64,000 bases of DNA from Acinetobacter sp. CS-2 (GTDB taxonomy: Bacteria > Pseudomonadota > Gammaproteobacteria > Pseudomonadales > Moraxellaceae). The position numbers were made by a program, and so were the translations under genes. Position 1 is the stretch's first letter. The number at the start of each line of letters is the position of its first letter. The notes below the pieces were generated by a model that made no database searches, was not told where the DNA came from, and worked only from the letters and a program-made list of their open reading frames with translations. Of this stretch, positions 30,284-37,525 are shown piece by piece. Where the stretch lies: NCBI RefSeq assembly GCF_016599715.1, contig NZ_CP067019.1:1550001-1614000 (forward strand). Reading direction: 5' to 3'.

Positions 30284-30509
30284 TCCTTTATTCGAATTAC
30301 GAAAGCTTCTTAATCCAACCCATGCTGAATACATTGGCACTATTACATCGGCGAATCATCCTGAATACCGGGTACAGGTTGATGGTGGATCCGGTCCAGT
30401 ATTGTGCACATCAGGTACAACCTACAATTTAGGTGCCCGGGTGTTTATTGCAAATCAAGTTATCTTACGACCTGCGCCCAGGGGGTCGCATTCAGAAATT
30501 GAAGTTTAA
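30276..30509 (+). CDS. Small tail-tip protein (77 aa)
   Basis: GTG 30276, with GGAG ten bases upstream, starts VTNPLFELRKLLNPTHAEYI; it overlaps the tail-tip gene by 8 bases. The body (GTITSANHPEYRVQVDGGSG ... GARVFIANQVILRPAP) looks like a small OB-fold, as found in tail spike or hub plug proteins. It is the last gene before the lysis cassette and is followed by a terminator. Confidence 0.58.
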   Translation: MTNPLFELRKLLNPTHAEYIGTITSANHPEYRVQVDGGSGPVLCTSGTTYNLGARVFIANQVILRPAPRGSHSEIEV

Positions 30510-30526
30510 GTAAAAACAAACCAATG

Positions 30527-30548
30527 GCACCCAACTGGGTGCTTTTTT
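30527..30548 (+). terminator. Terminator between tail and lysis genes
   Basis: GCACCC/GGGTGC stem with AACT loop, six Ts, then ATTGCCAAAAATT, close to the border motif at 17402. Confidence 0.8.
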
Positions 30549-30571
30549 ATTGCCAAAAATTAGGGGGCGAA

Positions 30572-30826
30572 ATGTCTGAAACCACCGCAGCAGTAGCGGA
30601 AACATCTGCAGCAGCTTTAGGATCGAAAGCAACAGTAACCGGCGGTGCGGCAAGTTTCGCCGGTTTTTTTATGGGCATTGATTGGATGGGCTGGATTGGT
30701 ATTGGGGTTGCTGTACTTGGCTTGCTCATCAATGTCTATTTTTCATGGCAGCGAAATCAGCGTGAAAAAGCCGAGCATGAATTAAAAATGGCAAAGTTGC
30801 GAGGGCAATGTAATGTCAAAGACTAA
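30572..30826 (+). CDS. Holin (84 aa)
   Basis: ATG 30572 has AGGGGGCG upstream. The Ala/Thr-rich start (MSETTAAVAETSAAALGSKA) leads into a Gly/Ala/Phe stretch (TGGAASFAGFFMGIDWMGW) and a second segment (IGIGVAVLGLLINVYFSW), then a charged tail (QRNQREKAEHELKMAKLRGQ). Two membrane segments and a basic tail fit a small phage holin that releases the lysozyme encoded next, whose gene it overlaps by 14 bases. A hairpin with T-run lies within the first membrane segment codons. Confidence 0.75.
   Translation: MSETTAAVAETSAAALGSKATVTGGAASFAGFFMGIDWMGWIGIGVAVLGLLINVYFSWQRNQREKAEHELKMAKLRGQCNVKD
30637..30670 (+). other. Terminator-like hairpin inside the holin gene
   Basis: AACCGGCG (30637-30644) pairs perfectly with CGCCGGTT (30658-30665); seven Ts and ATGGGC follow. 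The T-run codes for Phe-Phe of the first membrane segment. Confidence 0.6.
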
Positions 30827-31358
30827 ATATTTTGTTATTGGTACAGCTTTAGCCGCCTCATTAGGCGGTTTTTTTATATCTGGGGTTAGTACTGAACAAG
30901 TTCAGGCAACCGCAATTAAAGAGGGGTATACACCAAAACCCATAATTCCAGTGAAAGGCGATGTACCAACAATTGGCAATGGCACTACTGTCTACTGTGA
31001 TGGTAAGAAAGTCACACTAAAAGATCCAGCTATTTCGAAAGAAAAAGCGCTTCAGCAACTTAAATGCCATATCGAAAAGAATGCACCAGCATTCAATAAA
31101 TCACTGCAGGGCGTAAAGGTTTCACAGGTTGAATATGACTTGTACAACGACTTCGTTTATCAGTTCGGCATCACTGCATGGAACAACTCATCCATGCTCC
31201 GAAACTTGAAGCGAGGCAAATATGTACAAGCTTGCCAGTCACTATTGAAGTGGAAATATGTAGCCAAGCGCGATTGCTCAGTCCGATCCAATAACTGTTA
31301 TGGGGTCTGGACCCGGCAAGTTGATCGCTATCAAAAATGTATGGGGGCACAACAATGA
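30813..31358 (+). CDS. Endolysin, GH24 lysozyme with signal-anchor (181 aa)
   Basis: The N-terminus (KYFVIGTALAASLGGFFISG) is a weakly hydrophobic Gly/Ala-rich signal-arrest-release anchor. The catalytic triad is in EGYTPKPIIPVKGDVPTIGN: Glu, Asp and Thr in the GH24 order. The later VEYDLYNDFVYQFGITAWNN and QVDRYQKCM match phage lysozymes. It cleaves peptidoglycan in the periplasm after holin triggering. The middle and C-terminal cysteines may pair. It overlaps the holin (14 bases) and the next gene (4 bases). Confidence 0.85.
   Translation: MSKTKYFVIGTALAASLGGFFISGVSTEQVQATAIKEGYTPKPIIPVKGDVPTIGNGTTVYCDGKKVTLKDPAISKEKALQQLKCHIEKNAPAFNKSLQGVKVSQVEYDLYNDFVYQFGITAWNNSSMLRNLKRGKYVQACQSLLKWKYVAKRDCSVRSNNCYGVWTRQVDRYQKCMGAQQ
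30851..30875 (+). other. Terminator-like hairpin inside the endolysin gene
   Basis: AGCCGCC (30851-30857) pairs with GGCGGTT (30864-30870), loop TCATTA, T-run to 30875. It codes for Ser-Leu-Gly-Gly-Phe-Phe of the signal anchor. Confidence 0.6.
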
Positions 31359-31651
31359 ATGAGTTTAAAAAAGTAAGTAATGTTTTGCTTGAATCAAATG
31401 GTATCTATTTCATTGAGTGCCCAGGATGTAAAACCTTACATCCTATCCATGTTGGTGAGCAGCATCGCATCCGATGGGGTTTTAATGGGAATTTAGATGC
31501 TCCAACATTCACCCCATCATTGATGGTAAATCAAGGTCATCCAAGCCAATGTCACTCATTTATCACCGACGGGAAGATTCAATTCTTATCTGATTGTAAT
31601 CACAGTTTAGCTGGTAAAACCGTTGATTTACTGCCAGTAGAGGAATTCTAA
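31355..31651 (+). CDS. DUF6527-like small protein in the lysis cassette (98 aa)
   Basis: The pattern FIECPGCKTLHPI, IRWGFNGNLDAPTFTPSLMV, QCHSFITDGKIQFLSDCNHS, LAGKTVDLLPV is the conserved small Cys/His protein found in many phages, often mislabelled ammonia monooxygenase. The Cys-x2-Cys plus later Cys/His probably hold zinc. Function unknown. ATG 31355 overlaps the endolysin stop (ATGA) and its stop overlaps the Rz start, so it is embedded in the lysis operon. Confidence 0.75.
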   Translation: MNEFKKVSNVLLESNGIYFIECPGCKTLHPIHVGEQHRIRWGFNGNLDAPTFTPSLMVNQGHPSQCHSFITDGKIQFLSDCNHSLAGKTVDLLPVEEF

Positions 31652-32163
31652 TGCCAATACTTTTATGGATTTGGAATAACAAGCGCTGGACTTTGATTAT
31701 CGTTCTTTTGTTGGGCTTATTTTTTCAAACATGGCATGTGAATAGTTTGGCTGGCGATTTACGCAAAGCTGAAACCGCATGCGATGCACGTGTGGCCAAA
31801 GCAATTAAGCCTTATCGAGATTCGATAGTAAAAGCTCAGGAAAAGAAAGCCATTACTGAAAAAGCCTGGTCAGATAAATATATTGAGGTAGAACAAAATG
31901 CGATTAAAAAAATACAAGATGCGAATGCTGCCGCTCGTAGTGCTGACTTGGCTGCTAGTGGGTTGTCAAAGCAACTCAGTGAAGCCAACAAACGTTTGTC
32001 CACAGCTTCCCATCCAACCATCGTTGAGTACACCATTACCAACAATGAGTTACTCGAAGCATGCACAGCAGAATATCGAAGCATGGCAGAAAAAGCAGAT
32101 GGCCACGCAATTGATGTCGAAAGATTAAGTGATGTTTGGCCGGACGAGAAAGCCCTCAAGTGA
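31651..32163 (+). CDS. Rz-like i-spanin (170 aa)
   Basis: One N-terminal membrane segment (WTLIIVLLLGLFFQTWHV) is followed by a long periplasmic coiled coil (LRKAETACDARVAKAIKPYR ... LSKQLSEANKRLSTASHPTI). This is the inner-membrane spanin, which joins the outer-membrane Rz1 to fuse the two membranes at lysis. A lipoprotein gene is nested in another frame (31898-32128), the classic Rz/Rz1 arrangement. It shares one base with the previous stop. Confidence 0.85.
   Translation: MPILLWIWNNKRWTLIIVLLLGLFFQTWHVNSLAGDLRKAETACDARVAKAIKPYRDSIVKAQEKKAITEKAWSDKYIEVEQNAIKKIQDANAAARSADLAASGLSKQLSEANKRLSTASHPTIVEYTITNNELLEACTAEYRSMAEKADGHAIDVERLSDVWPDEKALK
31898..32128 (+). CDS. Rz1-like o-spanin lipoprotein nested in Rz (76 aa)
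   Basis: The signal peptide ends with a lipobox (MLPLVVLTWLLVGCQS, Cys22). The mature protein is Pro-rich (NVCPQLPIQPSLSTPLPTMS), as Rz1 proteins are. It is read wholly inside the Rz gene in another frame. GAGG nine bases upstream of ATG 31898 supports this start. Confidence 0.85.
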   Translation: MRLKKYKMRMLPLVVLTWLLVGCQSNSVKPTNVCPQLPIQPSLSTPLPTMSYSKHAQQNIEAWQKKQMATQLMSKD

Positions 32164-32169
32164 AATTCT

Positions 32170-32208
32170 AGGAAGGTATTTCAATTAATATGAGATGCCT
32201 TCCTTTTT
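32170..32208. terminator. Terminator after the spanin genes
   Basis: A 10-bp stem AGGAAGGTAT/ATGCCTTCCT (one G-T pair) followed by TTTTT. It stands between the spanins and a convergent small gene. Confidence 0.78.
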
Positions 32209-32209
32209 A

Positions 32210-32398
32210 TTATTTAGACTTGTTTTCAACATCAGTTTTTTTGAATTCATCACTGTTTTTTGAATTTTCAGTCTTTATATTTTTGGATTCAGCTGGAAAA
32301 TCTAGGGTTGCGATAATCGGCATTGCTAATGCTGAAACACATGCAAAGGGAGATAGTGTTATTAAGATTGCGAGAAAATTGCGTTTTAAACCGAACAT
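32210..32398 (-). CDS. Small secreted protein on the minus strand (62 aa)
   Basis: Read from ATG 32398, with AAGG about 8 bases upstream, the product has a signal peptide (MFGLKRNFLAILITLSPFAC, cut near SALA) and a short Lys/Asp/Asn-rich mature tail (SKNIKTENSKNSDEFKKTDV). No family recognised. Convergent to the lysis genes and ending at their terminator, so it may be expressed in the lysogen. The plus-strand frame in the same place lacks a ribosome site. Confidence 0.5.
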   Translation of the reverse strand: MFGLKRNFLAILITLSPFACVSALAMPIIATLDFPAESKNIKTENSKNSDEFKKTDVENKSK

Positions 32399-32600
32399 AA
32401 TATTGCCTTAAAAAATAAAATAAAAATTAGAAAATTCAACTATTTAATAACTATTTGATTTAATAAGAATAAATTTAATTTAAATATCCCTAAAACTTGG
32501 TATTTGTATTATTTAGAGTAGGTATTATGTCTAATAAAAAATATATTGACATCAGTACTGAAGACATATCAGTAAAGATTAGGGATTTGTATTGGTATTA

Positions 32601-32624
32601 AAATCCCTCAAATGAGGGATTTTA
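32601..32624. terminator. Bidirectional terminator
   Basis: A perfect 10-bp stem AAATCCCTCA/TGAGGGATTT with A and T tails on both sides. It ends the minus-strand membrane protein gene and anything arriving from the left. Confidence 0.8.
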
Positions 32625-33077
32625 TAAGTTAGTCTTATATTTAATCAAAGTATCCGTGGGTATTGGCTCGGATCTCAAATGCCAACGTACCAGGTAACAG
32701 GCAAACCAAATACCGGGAATTAAAAGCAAACCAAAACCAAACCACAAGGAAACAGCAAGAGCAAATATTGAATTGACTATTCCAAAAAATGAACCGAAAT
32801 AAACAAGATATGGATGAATTTTTTTATTCATTAACCAACCAATATTCATTGCGAATAAAATAACTATGGCAATCAAGACAGAAAGTGGAAATAGAATCAC
32901 TTCAAGAAATTGGACAGCTGTGAGGGTGAGTAAAGCGGGTGAATGGCTTAGATACTCAAAGAGCCTATCAATATTGTGATGAGGTCCCATCCCAATTAAT
33001 GCTATATAAAAAAAGGGTAGAGTGAACAACCAAATTATGCAGGTGGGAGCCTGTAAATTATTTTGTGTAAGTTCCAT
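32622..33077 (-). CDS. Four-helix membrane protein, start supplied by the adjacent IS (151 aa)
   Basis: The protein has about four membrane segments (CIIWLFTLPFFYIALIGMG; VQFLEVILFPLSVLIAIVIL; YLVYFGSFFGIVNSIFALAV; FGFGLLLIPGIWFACYLV). I do not recognise a family. The start codon and first six residues (MELTQN) are encoded by the terminal inverted repeat of the IS256-family element, so the original N-terminus was probably replaced. In a prophage next to the lysis genes, a superinfection-exclusion or host-envelope role is possible but not shown. Confidence 0.55.
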   Translation of the reverse strand: MELTQNNLQAPTCIIWLFTLPFFYIALIGMGPHHNIDRLFEYLSHSPALLTLTAVQFLEVILFPLSVLIAIVILFAMNIGWLMNKKIHPYLVYFGSFFGIVNSIFALAVSLWFGFGLLLIPGIWFACYLVRWHLRSEPIPTDTLIKYKTNL

Positions 33078-34351
33078 TTTTTATAAATGATCTTTTAATC
33101 GATCATCGAACTGAATCGTAAACCAATTCATTGCTAAACGCCAATTTTGAATTGGCATGGTCCATTTTTTAGCAGCATTTGAAGTTGCTAAATAAATGAC
33201 CTTTTTCACTGAATCATCAGAAGAGAAGATCTTTCTCTTTTTAGTTGAATGGCGAATCACGCTATTCAATGATTCAATTGCATTTGTTGTATAAATCGCA
33301 TGACGTATTTCAGCAGGGTAGCTAAAGATCGTTCGGATATTTTCCCAATTTGCCCGCCAGGATTCTCCAATTTTTGGATACTGGTGATTCCATTGATCGC
33401 AGAAGATATCTAGGGACTTTAAAGCATTTTCTTCTGTACTTGCCTGATAGATCGCCTTCAATCCTGCTGTTACAGCTTTGTAGTCCTTCCAGCTCACAAA
33501 TCTCAGGCTATTGCGTACAACATGTACGATACACAGCTGGATGTCAGTATGAGGGTAGACAGAGGCTATCGCATCAGGAAAGCCTTTTAGCCCATCTACA
33601 CAGGCAACAAGAATATCTTGCACTCCTCGATTTTTAAGCTCTGTCATGACTGACAGCCAGAATTTGGAACCTTCTGTTTGAGCAAGCCACATGCCAAGAA
33701 GTTCTTTTTGGCCATCCAGGTTAATGCCTAATGCTAAATAAACTGATTTATTGATTACTGTTGAATGCTGACGAACCTTAACAACAATGCAATCTAAATA
33801 GACAACAGGATAAAGACTATCGAGTGTTCTATTTTGCCATTCTGTCACTTGTTCAATGACAGCATCCGTCACCTTACTAATAAGGGAGGCAGATACATCG
33901 GCATCGTACATTTCTTTAAAGAAAGCAACAATTTCTCTATTTGTCATTCCTTTCGCATATAGCGAAAGAATTTGATCATCCATGCTAGTAATGCGCGTTT
34001 GATGCTTCTTAATAATCTGTGGTTCAAAAGAGCCGTCACGATCACGAGGGATATCTAAAGCAAGCTGCCCATCTTGTGTTAGAACTGTTTTGGAGCTAAA
34101 ACCATTACGTGCATTAGATCCTTTCTTAGGTTGATGCTTTTCATAGCCTAAATGTTCAGAAAGCTCAGTATTCAGAGCGGTTTCGATCATGAACTTTTTA
34201 AATATGGCTGTCATTTGGTTTAAATCTTCAGGAGTTTTTAAACCTTTAGCTAATTCAGCTGCCATACTTTTGATTGTAGCTTCATCCATGTGAAGTACCT
34301 CTTTTTATTATCCTCAGTAGGATAAATGAAAATTAAGTACTTACACAAAAT
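33060..34351 (-). mobile_element. IS256-family insertion sequence (about 1.29 kb)
   Basis: Ends share ATTTTGTGTAAGT (33060-33072) and its complement ACTTACACAAAAT (34339-34351). One transposase gene fills it. The flanks (TGTAAATT left, TTAGAACA right) do not match, so no target duplication is visible, which suggests a deletion or recombination next to the element. Confidence 0.85.
33081..34289 (-). CDS. IS256-family transposase (402 aa)
   Basis: Mutator-type DDE transposase. Seen are the N-terminal LSEHLGYEKHQPKKGSNARN and DRDGSFEPQIIKKHQ, the HTH-like ISLYAKGMTNREIVAF-type segment (LSLYAKGMTNREIVAFFKEM), first Asp in VVYLDCIVVKVR, second Asp in VACVDGLKGFPDA, and Glu in NAIESLNSVIRHSTKKRK. 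The length is normal for the family and no frameshift is seen, so it is probably active. Confidence 0.92.
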   Translation of the reverse strand: MDEATIKSMAAELAKGLKTPEDLNQMTAIFKKFMIETALNTELSEHLGYEKHQPKKGSNARNGFSSKTVLTQDGQLALDIPRDRDGSFEPQIIKKHQTRITSMDDQILSLYAKGMTNREIVAFFKEMYDADVSASLISKVTDAVIEQVTEWQNRTLDSLYPVVYLDCIVVKVRQHSTVINKSVYLALGINLDGQKELLGMWLAQTEGSKFWLSVMTELKNRGVQDILVACVDGLKGFPDAIASVYPHTDIQLCIVHVVRNSLRFVSWKDYKAVTAGLKAIYQASTEENALKSLDIFCDQWNHQYPKIGESWRANWENIRTIFSYPAEIRHAIYTTNAIESLNSVIRHSTKKRKIFSSDDSVKKVIYLATSNAAKKWTMPIQNWRLAMNWFTIQFDDRLKDHL

Positions 34352-34464
34352 TTAGAACAGTCCCCAGGTGGTCACAATTTTTATTATCACTGATTTCACC
34401 TATCATTAATCCAGTTCATCCAAGACAACTTATTTTAACTTAGTCGGAAGCTTGATATAAAATT

Positions 34465-34611
34465 TTAACTTCTAATCAAACTCAAAACTACAAACTCACA
34501 CCCATGATCATAATCAAAACAACTATGCCACACCGACCAGCCTGACTTTTTATTCCATGGCTCGGCAAATTTTATGCAGTACTCAATGTAAAAGTTTTCC
34601 AATGTTTTCAT
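34465..34611 (-). CDS. Small protein downstream of the integrase (48 aa)
   Basis: ATG 34611 lies just after the integrase stop, with GGAAAG (end of the integrase gene) 8 bases upstream. The product starts MKTLENFYIEYCIKFAEPWN and goes on SGWSVWHSCFDYDHGCEFVV. It is aromatic and Cys-rich and has no family that I know. A truncated relative lies at 46627-46701 (MKPWEYFYIEHT...) with a matching upstream stretch, so it belongs to a repeated small-gene family. Confidence 0.5.
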   Translation of the reverse strand: MKTLENFYIEYCIKFAEPWNKKSGWSVWHSCFDYDHGCEFVVLSLIRS

Positions 34612-34613
34612 TT

Positions 34614-35837
34614 TTATTCTTTCCACCCATCTACAATATCAGCCCACTGTTGTAACATATCCCTGCGCTGGTTCATGTACTTAGCATGATTATAAGATGC
34701 TCTAACTTTGTTTTGTTCAGCATGAGCTAACTGCTTCTCAATCCAATTTTCATCAAAATCCAATTCATTTAATATTGTTGATGCAGTTGCCCTAAAATCA
34801 TGTGCTGTTACTGCTTTTAATCCCATATTTTTAAGAGCTGCATTCAATGTGGCACCACCAATAGGATTGGAGTCACCACCACTATAGACAGCAGGAAATA
34901 CATATTCCTTGTTTCCAGATTCAATGTACTGTTGCTTCAATAAAGCATAAAGCTGCTCTGACATTGGCACCAGGTGGATTCTATTTTTCTTTGTTGTTCT
35001 CTCTTGCGAATTGTTTCTTGTGGAGATTGGGAAATTAATAACCCTGGATTCAAAGTCTATATAAGACCATTTCATGCGTCTTATTTCTACAGATCGTAGC
35101 ATTGTATATGCCATTGTGAGTAACGCGTTTCTAACTGTTGCAGATCCACGAAAACTATCCAATCCCTTTCTAAAGTGTGATTGTTCTTCTTTGGTTAATG
35201 GTCTTGCGTGTTCAATATCAGGTCGAATTATTGATCCCCTGACTGCATAGGTTGGATCATTTTCAGCTCTTAAAGTAGCAATAGCGTAGCGCATGACAGC
35301 GCCGATAATTTTTATATTATTGAGTGCAGTAATCTCTCCTGTACCTCTTTTTCCTGTTGTTCTAACGCGAGACACTGTAGATCTTGCAATATATAAGACC
35401 TCAGCAGCCGATACTTCAGAAACATTCTTAGAGCCTATGATTGGGTAAATATCAATTTCAAGGGATTTTGTTATCTTGTTCAGGTATCCACTGGATCTAT
35501 CTTTTAAAATTTCCGTAATATATTCTTTTGCAACAAGCTCAAACGTGTTTGCATTCTGAATGCTGGCTTCGATTTTTTCAGTTTTCCTAATCTGAGCTGG
35601 ATTTTTGCCATCACTCAATAAAGCTCTGGCTTCATCTCTAGCTTTACGTGCGTCTGATAAACTTACGGCTGGATACTCACCAAGACTCAGCATTGATGCT
35701 TTACCATCAAAGCGATATCTATAGCGCCATAATTTAGAACCGCTTTGTCTTATCTCAATACAAAGCCCATTGTGATCGGCTATACGGTAAGGCTTTTCTC
35801 TAGGCTTTAAGCTTCTGATTTTTGTGTCTGTTAGCAT
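34614..35837 (-). CDS. Phage tyrosine integrase (407 aa)
   Basis: Full-length integrase of the DUF4102 group: arm-binding domain (MLTDTKIRSLKPREKPYRIA; LWRYRYRFDGKASMLSLGEY), SAM-like core (residues 100-190), and a catalytic domain with Arg in TMLRSVEIRRMKW, His-x2-Arg in TAHDFRATASTIL, His in QLAHAEQNKVR, and the Tyr in SYNHAKYMNQRR. It should integrate and, with a partner, excise the prophage. It sits at the right end, reading away from the nearby host junction. Confidence 0.93.
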   Translation of the reverse strand: MLTDTKIRSLKPREKPYRIADHNGLCIEIRQSGSKLWRYRYRFDGKASMLSLGEYPAVSLSDARKARDEARALLSDGKNPAQIRKTEKIEASIQNANTFELVAKEYITEILKDRSSGYLNKITKSLEIDIYPIIGSKNVSEVSAAEVLYIARSTVSRVRTTGKRGTGEITALNNIKIIGAVMRYAIATLRAENDPTYAVRGSIIRPDIEHARPLTKEEQSHFRKGLDSFRGSATVRNALLTMAYTMLRSVEIRRMKWSYIDFESRVINFPISTRNNSQERTTKKNRIHLVPMSEQLYALLKQQYIESGNKEYVFPAVYSGGDSNPIGGATLNAALKNMGLKAVTAHDFRATASTILNELDFDENWIEKQLAHAEQNKVRASYNHAKYMNQRRDMLQQWADIVDGWKE

Positions 35838-36016
35838 ATGTGAGTAAGTGTCGATGAAGACATGAAATTTAGGTGATTACTCACCATATTACTCACTAAT
35901 TTTGATTTTGCATATAAGGTTTAGATTCTGCTTAATTTGATAAGTCTTTAATTGATAAAAATATAATTTTTTTAAATTTGTTGTAATTTGTTTAGATTTT
36001 TAAAATATCGTTTTCC
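35838..36016. other. Right prophage end (attR region)
   Basis: Between the integrase start and the ybaK fragment is a very AT-rich stretch. Repeated TTACTCAC/ACTCACTA motifs (35877-35900) and an opposed GTGAGTAAGTGTCG near 35839 may be integrase arm sites. The host frame becomes recognisable at 36017 ([12 protein letters not shown]) and its open frame ends upstream at a stop at 35993, so the crossover lies near 35996-36020. The core cannot be fixed without the left junction. Confidence 0.55.
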
Positions 36017-36331
36017 GATGACAAGAACTACTTTGTAGCAGTTTTACCGGTCAATCATCAATTAAATTTAAAGAAAGTGGCAGCGGCTGTAGGCTGTAAA
36101 AAATTACAAATGGCCGATCCTAAAAATGCCGAACGTTTAACGGGTTATATGGTTGGGGGAATCAGCCCGGTTGGCCAGAAAAAACGCTTAAAAACAGTGA
36201 TTGATGCTACGGCACAGCAATTGCCAAAAATATATGTTAGTGGTGGTAAAAGAGGTCTGGATATTGGCATAAAACCACAAGATTTAGCTCAGGTTTTAGG
36301 TGCACAATTCGTAGATGTGCTGGACTTATAA
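36017..36331 (+). pseudogene. ybaK: ybaK/ebsC-like Cys-tRNA(Pro) deacylase, 3' fragment
   Basis: The frame reads [20 protein letters not shown], then [40 protein letters not shown] and [17 protein letters not shown]. That is the C-terminal two thirds of YbaK, which removes Cys from mischarged tRNA-Pro. The N-terminal third is missing because the prophage joins here. The first ATG inside the fragment could only give a protein lacking the start of the fold. Whether the phage carries a replacement 3' end at its left junction cannot be seen here. Confidence 0.85.
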
Positions 36332-36356
36332 AATTTATTTAAAGGCTGCTAATCAA

Positions 36357-36381
36357 CCCTAAAGAAATTTAGGGCTTTTTT
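36357..36381 (+). terminator. Terminator after the ybaK fragment
   Basis: CCCTAAA/TTTAGGG stem with GAAA loop and six Ts. Confidence 0.82.
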
Positions 36382-36686
36382 ATACAGGGTTTAGCGATTG
36401 GCGTACTGCTCTAAGATACGATTCAATATGGCTCGACTGTACTAACTAAAACAAAGAACTTACCGCAATAGATGTGAATGCCAATATGAAAGTTGGCTTT
36501 AGGAACTTGTGATTAAGTGTTTATAAGTTTAGAGGAATTATAAATCAGTTTATAGTCATGAGGTGGCTTGTATCAGTAGCATAACAGTTATCCCTATTAT
36601 TTTTTGCCGTGAGTAATGCTGGAATTGATGCTCTACTTTATATTAAAGTTATGGTTCAGGAAAAAAGTATTGTTAAATCATGATGA

Positions 36687-36839
36687 TATAACAGGTCGCT
36701 AAAGATACATCAAGCTAATATCGAGGTGAGGGATACACAGGGCTATTGGGCTGTAAAAATAACCGTTTGCACCTGGGATATGCTTGATGAACTGAATAAA
36801 TTTCAACATTGGCTGAATATTGTTAAGCCAATGCTTTAA
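36687..36839 (+). pseudogene. Short coding remnant, possibly a WYL-regulator tail
   Basis: In one frame the bases read ...QANIEVRDTQGYWAVKITVC, TWDMLDELNKFQHWLNIVKP, ML, then stop. The pattern resembles the end of WYL-domain regulators, but the upstream part has stops and no start codon. The rest of 36382-36895 shows no gene. Treat as a decayed 3' end. Confidence 0.35.
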
Positions 36840-36895
36840 TCAATTGCATCAAATTCATGGTTAAATAAAGTGATTGAATTTAATGTGAATTTTAC

Positions 36896-37525
36896 GTGTT
36901 TCTAAAGCCTTCAATTCCGGTTGTGCCAACGCTTGCACAGGACTATCCTGAGTGGCATAAAGGGCGTACGCATTATTCACTGTGGTATCTGGAAATTCAG
37001 CAGCCCGAATTGCTGCATTATTTACATCAGCTGCGTCAGCACTTTTCCGACCTGCTGTACACGCCAAATACTCGCCAGTTTCATATTACCTTGTTTATTT
37101 GCGGATTTTTGACCACTCACCAGCAGGCTTGGGATGACGATTTTAGCCAGCAACGATTACAACAGCAAATTGAACTTTTAAACCGGGAAAAAAAATCTTC
37201 ATTTAAACTAAGGTCCGGATGCTTAAATAGTTTCGAAAGTGCGCTTTTTATTGAAATTGATGATATTGAAGGAAGCCTGGCCGAGATTCGTCAACAGTTA
37301 TATACCTGTTCAGCAGAAGTCGCAGCATTGCAATATTGTCCTCATATCACTTTGGGTCTGTATAAAGACCATATTAATAGCGATGCGGTTTTTGAGCGTA
37401 TGCAAAATATTCCACAGCAGCAATTTGAATTTCAGATCCAGCAATTAACTTTTGGGACCTACAATGCCCAAACCTTGCAGGGTCCATTAACACCATACCA
37501 TCAAGTTATTTTGGGTGATGCATGA
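36896..37525 (+). CDS. 2H phosphoesterase / 2'-5' RNA ligase-like protein (209 aa)
   Basis: Two His-x-Thr motifs, HITLFICGF (about residue 62) and HITLGLYKD (about 147), mark the LigT/2H phosphoesterase family, whose members act on cyclic or 2'-5' phosphodiesters. The product starts GTG 36896 with a weak ribosome site. Its stop overlaps the cobU start (ATGA), so it is the first gene of the cobalamin operon as seen here. Its real substrate is unknown. Confidence 0.72.
   Translation: MFLKPSIPVVPTLAQDYPEWHKGRTHYSLWYLEIQQPELLHYLHQLRQHFSDLLYTPNTRQFHITLFICGFLTTHQQAWDDDFSQQRLQQQIELLNREKKSSFKLRSGCLNSFESALFIEIDDIEGSLAEIRQQLYTCSAEVAALQYCPHITLGLYKDHINSDAVFERMQNIPQQQFEFQIQQLTFGTYNAQTLQGPLTPYHQVILGDA

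Noticed and set aside
32190..32411. Plus-strand 73-codon frame opposite the small secreted protein
   Set aside because: It begins inside the spanin terminator and has no ribosome site; the minus frame has a signal peptide and a good site.
32527..32601. 24-codon frame MSNKKYIDISTEDISVKIRD...
   Set aside because: Too short to judge; only a poor ribosome site and no family pattern, although it ends at a terminator.
36382..36686. Search for an RNA gene or cobalamin riboswitch ahead of the cob operon
   Set aside because: I see no conserved B12-box or folded leader that I can support; region left unannotated.
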